From contig DVEG01000003.1 in the NCBI GenBank assembly GCA_015295835.1, positions 124,001 through 188,000 on the forward strand: a DNA stretch of 64,000 bases, in the 5' to 3' direction. The notes under the pieces are model-generated. The model made no database searches. It was not told where the DNA came from and was given only the letters and a program-made list of their open reading frames with translations. The position numbers were made by a program, and so were the translations under genes. The stretch's first letter is position 1; each line of letters starts with the position of its first letter. This document shows, one piece after another, positions 7,264 through 16,555 of this stretch. Source of the DNA: Oscillatoriaceae cyanobacterium M7585_C2015_266 (GTDB taxonomy: Bacteria > Cyanobacteriota > Cyanobacteriia > Cyanobacteriales > Oscillatoriaceae).

Positions 7264-9546
7264 ATGAAATCATCTATAGGTAGAATCCTATACCTGACTG
7301 CTAATTTAGCCGTAGTATATGGGAGTACCAGCACTTTAGTGCGAGCGCAAATTACAGCAGATGGCACCTTACCCACCCAAGTAAATACAGCAGATAAAAT
7401 CAACTATACCATCGAAGGAGGCAGTCGAGTTGGAAACAATCTCTTCCACAGTTTTAGAGAATTTTCCGTGCCCACTGGAGGAAAAGCCTTTTTCAATAAC
7501 GCCCCAGACATACAAAATATCATCAGCCGCGTCACCGGAGGAAAAATCTCCAACATTAACGGCATCCTCAAAACCAACGACAGAGCCAATTTCTTCCTGC
7601 TCAACCCCAATGGAATAATATTTGGCACCAATGCCAGCCTAGAGATTGGCGGTTCATTCCTAGCATCAACAGCAAATAGCCTAAAATTTGCCGACGGCAC
7701 AGAATTTAGCGCCACCAACACCTCCACCAAGCCCCTACTTACCATCAGCATTCCAGTAGGGCTACAATTCGGAACAAATCCAGGCACAATAGTCAATCGC
7801 TCTCAAGCCAATCCATCGACAATTCCTAGCGCCAGCCCCCTCGGATTAGAAGTGCAGTCAGGAAAAACTTTCGCCTTAGTAGGAGGTGAAATACGTTTAG
7901 AAAGTGGCAATATCACCGCCCCAGGCGGAAGAATTGAATTAGGAAGTGTAGGAGCAAATAGTATAGTCAACCTAAGCCCTACAAACGAAGGTTTTGCCCT
8001 CAACTATGAAAAAGTACAAAATTTTCAAGACATTCACCTATCTGGAGGAGCTAACGTTGACGTCACTAGCTTCAACCCCTTAGTAGCTAGTGGCAATATC
8101 CGAGTGCAAGGAAGGCGCGTGACACTAACCGAAGGATCACAAATTTCATCTTTTACCACTTCAGCAATATCCTCTGGAAGTATAATCGTCACCGCGTCGG
8201 AATCAGTAGAATTACTCGGTACTGGTACAAAAGGAAATTTTCCCGTTCGCACCAGCCTAGCAACTACGACAATCGCTGATGGCAATGCAGGAGACTTAAT
8301 AATCTCTACTAAACGATTAATAGTGCGAGAAGGTGCGGGATTATTTACTAGCTCAGTTAACTTTCCTATGCAGAATCCTCAAGGTGGGGCTGGCAACTTG
8401 AGAGTAATAGCTTCGGAATTGGTAGAAATCAGCGGCGCTTCCCCAAAGCTGGGAACCAGTACATTAAGTGTAGAAACGAGAACTAAGGGAGATGCAGGAA
8501 CTTTAGAAATTATAACAGGACAACTGATCCTCAAAAATGGAGCCGAGGTGACAGCAGCAACTTCTGGTTTCGGTAGAGGGGGAACTATGGAGATAGTGGC
8601 TACCAAAGGAATAGAATTATCGGGTAGTGGAATTAGTACTAAAGGTGAAGTGATACCTAGTACTTTGAGAGCAACAAGTACAGGGGCGGGGGATGCTGGT
8701 AATTTATTGATTACTACTAATTTTCTTAATATTCGCGATCGCGCTGAAATCACTGCCAGCGGCACAGGTACGGGAGGAGCAGGTAACTTAAAAATTCGAG
8801 CTTCTCAACTTTTCCTCGACAATGGCAGTCGGATTAGAGCCGAAACTGCCGCAGGCAACCAAGGTAGCATCAAACTCAATTCCCGTAATATTATTTTGCG
8901 TCGCAATAGCTCCATTACCACGGAAGCAATCGAAACTGCCTCTGGTGGCAACATCACTGTCACCACAGACACAATAACAACTCTAGAAAATAGTAAAATT
9001 GTCGCTAACGCTATTCAGGGTGTAGGCGGCAATATTCAGATTACTACTCAGGGTTTTTTTCTCTCTGCCGATAGTTCAATTACAGCAAGTTCTAAATTTG
9101 GCATTTCCGGCACCGTCACCATTAATAACCCAGATGTAAATCTCAGCCCTGGATTGATTGACTTGCCAGACAATTTTACAGATCCTAGCAAAAAAATTTA
9201 TGTCGGATGTGCTGTCGATGATGGCAATTCCTTCACGGTTACCAGACGCGGCGGCTTGCCAGAAGATGTGACGACTATGAGCAGTCAAAATGTTTGGCGA
9301 GATTGGCAAGATTTTTCACAAGGTTTTGAAAATAATATTTTATCTTTATCGCCCCCCTATCAAGACGCTGCCCAGCCGCAGCCGCAAATGCAGGAAGCAA
9401 ATGCTTGGATGCTTGACGAAAAGGGAAATTTAAAATTGGTGGTTTCTTTGGCTACTGAATCGATACAAGGGAGGTGGCAGCAAATGCTTAATTGTAATAA
9501 AATAGAGCGAAGAAAAAGTGATAACAGCAAGCTGCCAAAGACATAA
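7264..9546 (+). CDS. Filamentous haemagglutinin N-terminal (TPS-domain) exoprotein
   Basis: 760 residues. A signal peptide (about 1-28, ending LVRA) leads into a two-partner-secretion domain (about 30-145) with the expected NPNGIIFG motif at 114-121 and GGSFLAST just after. The rest is Gly/Asn/Ser/Thr-rich, regularly repeating sequence typical of a right-handed beta-helix. Near the C-terminus is CAVDDGNSFTVTRRGGLPED, a signature common at the end of cyanobacterial TPS exoproteins. Such proteins cross the outer membrane through a TpsB/FhaC beta-barrel, which is not encoded nearby. Likely a secreted or surface-bound adhesin-like protein. It heads a close co-directional series with the CHAT, DUF928 and CHASE2 genes. 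Confidence 0.9.
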   Translation: MKSSIGRILYLTANLAVVYGSTSTLVRAQITADGTLPTQVNTADKINYTIEGGSRVGNNLFHSFREFSVPTGGKAFFNNAPDIQNIISRVTGGKISNINGILKTNDRANFFLLNPNGIIFGTNASLEIGGSFLASTANSLKFADGTEFSATNTSTKPLLTISIPVGLQFGTNPGTIVNRSQANPSTIPSASPLGLEVQSGKTFALVGGEIRLESGNITAPGGRIELGSVGANSIVNLSPTNEGFALNYEKVQNFQDIHLSGGANVDVTSFNPLVASGNIRVQGRRVTLTEGSQISSFTTSAISSGSIIVTASESVELLGTGTKGNFPVRTSLATTTIADGNAGDLIISTKRLIVREGAGLFTSSVNFPMQNPQGGAGNLRVIASELVEISGASPKLGTSTLSVETRTKGDAGTLEIITGQLILKNGAEVTAATSGFGRGGTMEIVATKGIELSGSGISTKGEVIPSTLRATSTGAGDAGNLLITTNFLNIRDRAEITASGTGTGGAGNLKIRASQLFLDNGSRIRAETAAGNQGSIKLNSRNIILRRNSSITTEAIETASGGNITVTTDTITTLENSKIVANAIQGVGGNIQITTQGFFLSADSSITASSKFGISGTVTINNPDVNLSPGLIDLPDNFTDPSKKIYVGCAVDDGNSFTVTRRGGLPEDVTTMSSQNVWRDWQDFSQGFENNILSLSPPYQDAAQPQPQMQEANAWMLDEKGNLKLVVSLATESIQGRWQQMLNCNKIERRKSDNSKLPKT

Positions 9547-9594
9547 AATAAAAATTTCTTTCGCAGCATTGGCAAAAAACAGGAGGGAGAGAAA

Positions 9595-12192
9595 ATGAGA
9601 AATGAAAAAATGAAGAAAAGCTATTTATTAGGCTGGTTGCTGTCTATAGTAAAACCTCCAGGTAAGCGGTTCAAAAAATATTTTCTTGGATTAGGATTGA
9701 CAACTATATTTGCCGTCACGGTAGGGGGGCTTACGATTGGGCGCACTCAATCGATTCTTTCTCATGGCTTACAACTGCTGCAACAGGGTAAGCAATTATA
9801 CGAAGCTGGGAGTTTTTTTGAAGCGGCAGCCCTCTGGGAAAAAGCAGCTAAAGAATATGAAACACAAGGGGATTTTATTAATCTAGCTCTGAGTTTAAAT
9901 TATTTGGCGTCAGCTTATCAAGAATTGGGGGAATGGGAGCGATCGCGTATAGCCATAGAGAAAAGCATCAAGTTATTAGAAAAGCAAAAAAATGATAGCA
10001 AAGGGCTGGGAATATTAGCACAATCTTTAAATAATATGGGCAGCTTACAACTAGCGATCGGACATACAGAAGCAGCCCTAGAAACATGGAGAAAAGCTGA
10101 AATAACCTATGCACAGGCGTTAAACGAAATAGGTAAATTAGGCAGTCAGATTAATCAAGCCCAAGCCTTGCAAGCACTAGGGCAGTATCGGAGGGCAAAA
10201 AATCTTTTAGAATCTCTTGTAGAAAAGATAAAAACTCAACCCGATACGCCACTAAAAGCAATGGGATTGCGGAGTTTGGGTGAGGTGCTACACAAAATAG
10301 GTGAGTTAATACAAGCGAAAGAAATTTTAGAGCAAAGTTGGGAAATCAGTGCTAGAATAGGTAACAGTGCCGAAACCAGCGCTACTCTTCTAAGCATCGG
10401 TAATATTGCCAGAGATTTACAACAATATGAGGTAGCTAGAGCATACTATCAACAGGCGGCGAAAATGGCGCAAAATGATTTTGCCCGTTTGCCTGCACAA
10501 CTAAATCAACTGAGCTTATTGGTAGAAAATGAAAAAAGGGAAGAAGCCCTTGCCCTTGGCAGGCAAATCAAAACAACTTTATCTAAATTACCTTCTTCTC
10601 GCGCTGCTATTTTTGCCAAAGTCAATTTTGTAGAAAGTTTGACAAAAATAAAAGGTTACGAAAGTGAGATAGGAGGAGAAGAAATTGCTAAAATAATAGC
10701 GGGGGCAGTACAGGAATCCCGGCAACTAAAAGACGCACGAGCGGAGGCATTGGCAGTCAATAAACTGGGAAATATTTACGAAAGAAACCAGCAGTGGGAG
10801 GAGGCAAAAACCCTGACGAACCAGGCACTGCAAATAGCTCAAAAAATAGACGCACCGGATTTGATTGCGCGCTCAGCTTGGCAGCTGGGAAGAATTAGAA
10901 AACAGCAGGGGGATATACAAGCTGCGATCGCAGCTTATACGGAAGCATTTGAAGCATTCCAATCCCTGCGCAGCGATCTCGCAGCCATTAGTTCTGACAT
11001 TCAATTTAATTTTAAAGAAAGTGTCGAACCATTTCACCGCGAAATGGTAAGCATATTACTGCAACCAAATGCCTCTCAAGCTAATATTATCAAAGCTCGC
11101 GAGGTAATTGAAGCATTACAATTAGCAGAATTAGACAATTTTTTTAGAGACGCCTGTTTACAAACCCATCCGGTACAAATCGATCAGATCGATCCGCAAG
11201 CAGCAGTTATTTATCCAATTATATTAAGCGATCGCCTAGAAGTAATCATTTCTGCTCCCAATCGACCCCTGCGCCACTACGCCACAGCCCTTCCCAGTTG
11301 GGAAATAGAAAATATTCTTCAAAAATTGTACTCTTCCCTATATTTGGGATATTCCGGTACTGAGAGACTGCGTCTTTCTCAACAAGTTTACAACTGGCTG
11401 ATCCAACCCGCAGAAGCAGAACTAGCAGCCAGCAACATAAAAACATTAGTCTTCGTGCTAGATGGGTTTTTACGTTCCTTACCAATGGCTGCCCTCTACG
11501 ACGGAGAGAAATATCTCATCGAGAAATATAATATCGCCCTTAGTCCTGGATTGCAACTTTTTCCAGAAGGGCTACAACGCAGTAAACTCGAAGTTCTTGC
11601 AGCTGGATTAACCGAAGCAAGAGCTGGATTTTCCGCTTTACCAGGAGTTGAGACAGAGATAAAGCAAATTAGTTCTAAATTTAAAGCAAAAGTGCTGCTG
11701 AATGAGAATTTTACCCGCGCCTCCTTTAAAAGCCAAATAGAGAAAGGCTCACCGCAAGTGGTTCACCTAGCCACTCATGGGCAATTCAGCTCCAATCCGG
11801 AAGAAACATTTTTACTAACGTGGGATGGGCAATTTGGAGTTAAGGATTTTGAACGGGTGCTAGAAACGCGGCAGCGGTTTCATCGTAACCCGATTGAGTT
11901 GTTAGTTTTGAGTGCCTGTGAAACCGCAGCGGGCGATCGCAGAGCAGCATTAGGCTTAGCAGGATTTGCCCTTCGCTCAGGAGCGCGTAGTACAATAGCA
12001 ACATTATGGTCAGTTAACGACGAGTCTACCGCTGCACTAATGGCGGAATTTTATCAAAGATTAACCCAGTCCAATGTTAGCATGACCAAAGCGCAAGCCC
12101 TGCGAGAAGCTCAATTGACCCTTTTGAAAAATCCTGATTACAACCATCCCTATTTTTGGGCTCCTTTTGTATTAGTAGGAAACTGGTTATAA
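9595..12192 (+). CDS. TPR-CHAT domain protein (caspase-like protease)
   Basis: 865 residues. The start follows a strong AGGAGGGAG site. One hydrophobic anchor (about 29-49) precedes many tetratricopeptide repeats (about 55-460), then a CHAT domain (about 560-865). The catalytic dyad is visible: His728 in HLATHG and Cys775 in LSACETA, followed by RSGARSTIATLWSVND. CHAT peptidases are relatives of caspases and separase that cut specific partners, and TPRs usually recognise the partner. The anchor suggests it faces the periplasm or is tethered at the membrane. It lies 48 bp behind the exoprotein gene and 24 bp ahead of the DUF928 gene, so processing of the exoprotein or a related partner is a reasonable but unproven guess. 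Confidence 0.92.
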   Translation: MRNEKMKKSYLLGWLLSIVKPPGKRFKKYFLGLGLTTIFAVTVGGLTIGRTQSILSHGLQLLQQGKQLYEAGSFFEAAALWEKAAKEYETQGDFINLALSLNYLASAYQELGEWERSRIAIEKSIKLLEKQKNDSKGLGILAQSLNNMGSLQLAIGHTEAALETWRKAEITYAQALNEIGKLGSQINQAQALQALGQYRRAKNLLESLVEKIKTQPDTPLKAMGLRSLGEVLHKIGELIQAKEILEQSWEISARIGNSAETSATLLSIGNIARDLQQYEVARAYYQQAAKMAQNDFARLPAQLNQLSLLVENEKREEALALGRQIKTTLSKLPSSRAAIFAKVNFVESLTKIKGYESEIGGEEIAKIIAGAVQESRQLKDARAEALAVNKLGNIYERNQQWEEAKTLTNQALQIAQKIDAPDLIARSAWQLGRIRKQQGDIQAAIAAYTEAFEAFQSLRSDLAAISSDIQFNFKESVEPFHREMVSILLQPNASQANIIKAREVIEALQLAELDNFFRDACLQTHPVQIDQIDPQAAVIYPIILSDRLEVIISAPNRPLRHYATALPSWEIENILQKLYSSLYLGYSGTERLRLSQQVYNWLIQPAEAELAASNIKTLVFVLDGFLRSLPMAALYDGEKYLIEKYNIALSPGLQLFPEGLQRSKLEVLAAGLTEARAGFSALPGVETEIKQISSKFKAKVLLNENFTRASFKSQIEKGSPQVVHLATHGQFSSNPEETFLLTWDGQFGVKDFERVLETRQRFHRNPIELLVLSACETAAGDRRAALGLAGFALRSGARSTIATLWSVNDESTAALMAEFYQRLTQSNVSMTKAQALREAQLTLLKNPDYNHPYFWAPFVLVGNWL

Positions 12193-12216
12193 ATAGCAAA
12201 AATTTTACAGCGAGGT

Positions 12217-13170
12217 ATGAGTATGACAAAAAAACATCTCTCAATTTCTCAAACTGTATTTTCCCTTGGATTAACCGGAGCGCTTGTAGTTGGGACATTT
12301 CCAAACTCACAAGTACAAGCACAGCAGAAAACCGGTTTAGAAACCCGCTTTGATCAAACTCTCATCAGCGTGCAATTTCAACCCCCAGGGGATATCGCAC
12401 CCCGGAACACAAAAGGCGGAGGCACCCGTGGCAGCATCCGATTTGCACCCCCAGGGGATGCAGCACCTCGCAGCACGAGGAGCGGGGGCACCCGTGGCAG
12501 CATTCAATTTGCACCCCCAGGAGATGCGGCACCTCTCAACACTGCTAACGGGGGAACTCGTGGTAGTGTTCAATTTGCACCCCCTGGGGATGCGGCACCA
12601 GTCAACACTGCTAACGGGGGAACTCGTGAAGAAGCTGTTTCAAAGTTAGTGGCATTGATTCCGCAGACACAAATAGGTCGAACGGTAGCGGCTCGTCCAA
12701 CTTTCTTGGTATATGTTCCGGCAACGGCTTCAAAAGAAGTATTTTTCAGTCTGCAAGATGAAAACAGAAATCACCTCTATCAGACAACTTTGAAAATCTC
12801 AGGTGGAGGCGGAATTGTACAAGTGACGGTGCCAAAAGATGCGCCGGAATTGGAAATCGGAAAAAATTATGCTTGGTTTTTCGCACTCATCGAGCCGGGA
12901 GATATTTTGCGCCCCGATAGTCATGGAGTCAGCGGCTGGGTTAAACGCGTTGAAGCGCCGAAAAATATCACTCAAATTTCATCTCTGAAACCTATAGAGT
13001 TGGCAGCATTGTATGCTTCCTCTGGAATTTGGTACGATACGCTCACGCTATTAAGTGCAGCCAAATCGGCTGAACCAGAAAATGTTACATTAGCAAATGA
13101 GTGGAAAAAACTGTTGCAACAAGTTGGACTGGAGGCGATCGCCACACAGCCCATCGTCGAACAGTTATAA
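12217..13170 (+). CDS. DUF928 protein with four tandem signature repeats
   Basis: 317 residues. A Sec signal peptide (about 1-36) is followed by four consecutive 22-residue repeats (residues 51-138) built on FAPPGDAAP..T..GGTRG, then the DUF928 body (about 139-250) and a helical C-terminus. In other DUF928 proteins, as I recall, a single PP...GGTRG segment opens the domain; here that opening segment is multiplied. Predicted to be periplasmic. DUF928 genes commonly accompany CHAT and haemagglutinin-type genes in cyanobacteria, and here the gene lies between CHAT and CHASE2 genes with 24-26 bp gaps, indicating one operon. Biochemical function unknown. Confidence 0.88.
   Translation: MSMTKKHLSISQTVFSLGLTGALVVGTFPNSQVQAQQKTGLETRFDQTLISVQFQPPGDIAPRNTKGGGTRGSIRFAPPGDAAPRSTRSGGTRGSIQFAPPGDAAPLNTANGGTRGSVQFAPPGDAAPVNTANGGTREEAVSKLVALIPQTQIGRTVAARPTFLVYVPATASKEVFFSLQDENRNHLYQTTLKISGGGGIVQVTVPKDAPELEIGKNYAWFFALIEPGDILRPDSHGVSGWVKRVEAPKNITQISSLKPIELAALYASSGIWYDTLTLLSAAKSAEPENVTLANEWKKLLQQVGLEAIATQPIVEQL
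12367..12630 (+). repeat. Four 66-bp in-frame tandem repeats
   Basis: Four direct copies of a 66-bp unit encode 22 residues each (PPGD...GGTRG). Copies 3 and 4 are most alike at DNA level, sharing AACACTGCTAACGGGGGAAC, which suggests recent duplication. The reading frame is preserved throughout. Confidence 0.9.
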
Positions 13171-13196
13171 ACGATCAAAAGTTAGCCATAGAAAAA

Positions 13197-15434
13197 ATGT
13201 GGCAAAAGCTGAAAAAATATATCAGGGAATGGCAAGGGGTTTTTATAATTGCTCCCAGCGTGGCAGGATTCGTCATTGCTGGGAGTCTTACCGGCTTTTT
13301 TCAATTATTGGAATGGGCAACTGTCGATCAATTTTTTCGTCTCCGCCCAACTGAACCGGTTGATGAACGGATCGTGATTGTCACGATTGATGAGTCAGAT
13401 ATTACTAATGTCGGGAAATGGCCATTACCTGATCGCGTCATCGCCCAGTTGTTAAAAAAAATTAAAGCTCAACAACCACGAGTAATCGGCTTGGATAATT
13501 ATCGCGATTTGCCGGTAGAACCAGGGCATCAAGAATTGGTTCAAGTGTTCGAGTCTACCCCCAATTTGATCGGCATTGAAAAAGTGGGCGGAAATCAAAT
13601 CGCTCCTCCGCCAACGCTAAATAAATTAGGGCAAGTTGCCGCTTCTGATTTGGTAGTCGATGCCGACGGCAAGGTGCGTCGGGCTTTAATGTTGATCGGA
13701 AGTCCCGATGGTCGTTTTAGAGAAGGGCTGGGGACAAAATTAGCACTGATGTATCTGGCAGCAGAAAATATATCACTACAAACTATTGATGAAAATAAGA
13801 AAATATACCAGTTAGGACAAGCGGTTTTTGTACCTTTAACGGGAAATGAAGGAGGATATATTGCCTCGGATACGGGCGGCTATCAGATTTTGTTGAATTT
13901 TCGAGGAGGGATAGATCGGTTTCCAACTGTATCAATAACAGATGTGTTGGAAAATCGCATTCCTCCTGATTTAATGCGCGATCGCATAGTTTTAATTGGC
14001 ACAACGGCAGAAAGTCTTAAAGATATGTTCCCCACTCCTTATTCTAATACTCTGTTTGTTATGGGGAAGCTGACGCCAGGAGTAGCAATTCATGCTAATG
14101 TCGCCAGTCAAATTTTGAGCGCCGCTAAAGAAGGACGCCTTATGTTGCGAGCTTGGACAAAAACTGAAGGCGCCCTTTATATTTTGGTTTGGTCTTTTGC
14201 CGGCGCGCTCGCATGTCTGCAATCTCTCCAAAACCAATTATTTAAAAAATCTATTTATTTTACTGGAACAATTTATACTATTATAGGGGGAGGAATACTG
14301 GTGATTGTCGGCAGTTATGCTGCTTTTCTGTCCGGCTGGATAATACCAGTATTTTCGCCCCTGTTATCATTGACATTTTCAGCAATTTTGCTGGCTAATT
14401 ATCAAAGCCAATTACAGTTAAAAATAGCTAATGAGCGCCTGGAACATGCTAACCATCAACTAGCAGAGTATTCTCATATCTTGGAAACTAAGGTAGACGA
14501 AAAAACGCGAGATTTGAAAAAAGCTCTAGAAAATCTAAAAGCTACTCAAGCCCAACTAATTCATTCAGAGAAAATGGCAGCTTTAGGGCAAATGGTAGCC
14601 GGAATAGCTCATGAAATAAACAATCCAACAAATTTTATTTTTGGCAATATAAATTATGCAGAAAAATATGCATATGATTTAATGAGATTGATACAAATTT
14701 ATCAAAATAATAAACAAGAAGATCCAGTTACTAAAAAGTTAATAGAAGAAGTAGACTTTGAGTTTTTGCAAGAAGATTTTCCCAAAGTGCTGAATTCTAT
14801 AAAAACAGGAGCTAACCGGATTCGGGAAATAGTAAAATCTTTGAGAATATTTTCCAGACTCGACGAAGCAGAACTAAAAAGTGTCGATCTTCATGAGGGA
14901 ATTGAAAGCGCTCTCATGCTTCTAGAAAATCGCCTGAAGAGTAACCGAATAGATATTCCATCAATTCAAGTGATTAAAGAATACGGAAATTTACCAGAAG
15001 TTACTTGTTATGCTGGGCAGCTCAATCAGGTGTTTATGAATCTGCTCATCAATGCAATCGATGCTCTAGAAGAAAGACAAAAACAACTCAGCCCAGAAGA
15101 ATTGAGAAAAAATCCTAGTGTTATTAAAATAATAACTTCGCTCAAGGAAAATTCGCAAGTCTTTATCTCAATCTCAGACAACGGTTTAGGAATACCAGAA
15201 GCTATCCAACAGCGAGTATTTGATCCGTTTTTCACAACAAAACCTGTGGGCAAAGGAACAGGATTGGGATTGTCGGTTTCTTACTCTATTGTCGTAGAAA
15301 AACACGGCGGGCAATTGCGTCTTTACTCGAAACCTGGAGAAGGAACTGAATTTCAGATTGAAATTCCCCTACGATTATCAACAGAGAAAAGTAAGCCTAT
15401 GTCTGATTTTACCGCTAATCGTATTCTAGCTTAA
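13197..15434 (+). CDS. CHASE2-domain sensor histidine kinase
   Basis: 745 residues from ATG 13197. The open frame begins earlier at 13101 but overlaps the DUF928 gene, and the CHASE2 pattern starts after residue 15. Order: transmembrane helix (about 17-38), extracytoplasmic CHASE2 domain (about 40-320), three membrane helices (about 325-420), coiled coil (about 425-460), HisKA with phospho-acceptor His472 (MVAGIAHEINNP), and an ATPase domain with N, G1 (SDNGLGIPE), F (DPFFTTKP) and G2 (GKGTGLGLSVSY) boxes. It senses an unknown envelope signal. No response regulator gene lies beside it. It is the last gene of the exoprotein-CHAT-DUF928 series, 26 bp after DUF928. Confidence 0.92.
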   Translation: MWQKLKKYIREWQGVFIIAPSVAGFVIAGSLTGFFQLLEWATVDQFFRLRPTEPVDERIVIVTIDESDITNVGKWPLPDRVIAQLLKKIKAQQPRVIGLDNYRDLPVEPGHQELVQVFESTPNLIGIEKVGGNQIAPPPTLNKLGQVAASDLVVDADGKVRRALMLIGSPDGRFREGLGTKLALMYLAAENISLQTIDENKKIYQLGQAVFVPLTGNEGGYIASDTGGYQILLNFRGGIDRFPTVSITDVLENRIPPDLMRDRIVLIGTTAESLKDMFPTPYSNTLFVMGKLTPGVAIHANVASQILSAAKEGRLMLRAWTKTEGALYILVWSFAGALACLQSLQNQLFKKSIYFTGTIYTIIGGGILVIVGSYAAFLSGWIIPVFSPLLSLTFSAILLANYQSQLQLKIANERLEHANHQLAEYSHILETKVDEKTRDLKKALENLKATQAQLIHSEKMAALGQMVAGIAHEINNPTNFIFGNINYAEKYAYDLMRLIQIYQNNKQEDPVTKKLIEEVDFEFLQEDFPKVLNSIKTGANRIREIVKSLRIFSRLDEAELKSVDLHEGIESALMLLENRLKSNRIDIPSIQVIKEYGNLPEVTCYAGQLNQVFMNLLINAIDALEERQKQLSPEELRKNPSVIKIITSLKENSQVFISISDNGLGIPEAIQQRVFDPFFTTKPVGKGTGLGLSVSYSIVVEKHGGQLRLYSKPGEGTEFQIEIPLRLSTEKSKPMSDFTANRILA

Positions 15435-16555
15435 CTAGCCTAACTCTATTGACACAGGCATTGCTTGGCAAAAAATTACAAATTTAAAAGTCAAACTCAC
15501 TCTGTACCCAGTTAGGTCACCAGAAAGACTATATAATGTGCGAGGGGAGAGGTCAAATTAGTCAAGATATATTCATACCATAGATAGAGGTAGGGAAAAA
15601 TCTAGAAATTTAACATAAAGAGTAGGGGAAACTGGACATCTGGGAAAGATATTAAGAAAATCTGTGAAATATCAAAGCGACTTAGATTTCCAGTTTAAAT
15701 AATGCACAAGCCTGAACTAATAGCGAGCGCAAGGGAGGACTTATATAAGTCCATCAAATAGGCGCAAGTCCATATGGAAAGCGGCAGAACCGTCTAAGTA
15801 ATAACACTGTCTAGTTATTACTACCAATGACGACTGCTGCGGTTCGGTGATCGCGATCCATAGTGCCTACTCAGTTTCGGAGGACTAGATCATTATAGTA
15901 AATGAGAAAGTACAAAAGTACAGCAGTACCTAGAAATAGGCTCTAACAGGAGTTTCTCGTAGGCTCTTAGAAAATCAGTTTCTAAGAGAAACCGGATTTA
16001 TGAGATTGCCGTGAGAAGCTCTCCGACAGTAGCTGCTTTCACCTTACCAGTTCACCTTTAGCAATCTCATCCAAATCAATAAGCGCAATTTTACCAAAAA
16101 ATGGCCTTTATCTCGCAAAGGTTCCGCTCAAAAGCTCCCTCTTCTGGGGTGCGCCCCAAAAGACGGTAGTGGAAAGCCAATCTTAATGTTAGCTGTTTCT
16201 GTAGTTTGGGGAAAGCTTAAGAATAGAAGGGTAAAAAATGAACTTTTGGATCTTTACCGATGTCTAAATTAGCAATACTCTAGAAAAAGGAACTCATACC
16301 GACTTCGACTTTAACAAACCAGTCAGTATCAAAAATGTTTGCCGGTAGGGAGAAATCGGGTTCCCCGCCGGAGAAAACGCTCATAGAAAAAGTGAGTAAA
16401 GAGAAACCCGGTTTCTCAGCAGTGTTTATGTAAGGGGTATTTCGCTGTTTCTAGATAAGAAACCAGGTTTCTGTGATAAACCCCGTTCGTTTTCCTGCCC
16501 TTAAAAAAAGGCAGGCGAAAGCTATTTCTTATGTTTAGGGAGTAACGAGTCACCC
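15435..16555. other. Long gene-free region rich in palindromes and hairpins
   Basis: No convincing protein gene in about 1.1 kb. Visible structures are a TATAAT hexamer (15532-15537), a perfect 16-bp palindrome (15737-15752), TCCATATGGA (15769-15778), and a 9-bp stem AGTAATAAC/GTTATTACT (about 15796-15822) nested in GAACCG/CGGTTC. There is also a CTTAGAAA/TTTCTAAG hairpin (about 15965-15985), a 10-bp stem ATGAGATTGC/GCAATCTCAT closing about 16000-16070, and several AGAAACC-type palindromes. This could be a structured RNA gene, a decayed MITE, or the regulatory region of the sigma factor gene. Confidence 0.5.
16401..16472. repeat. Dispersed AGAAACC(C/G)GGTTTCT palindromes
   Basis: GAGAAACCCGGTTTCTC is a perfect 17-nt palindrome at 16401-16417, and AGAAACCAGGTTTCT lies at 16458-16472. 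Degenerate half copies occur near 15986 and 16349. The same unit builds hairpins at 20380-20408 and 62905-62936. It behaves as a short dispersed intergenic repeat. Confidence 0.7.

Noticed and set aside
15538-16075. Possible group II intron (starts GTGCG)
   Set aside because: No reverse transcriptase gene and no recognisable domain V motif were found; GTGCG alone is too short to count.
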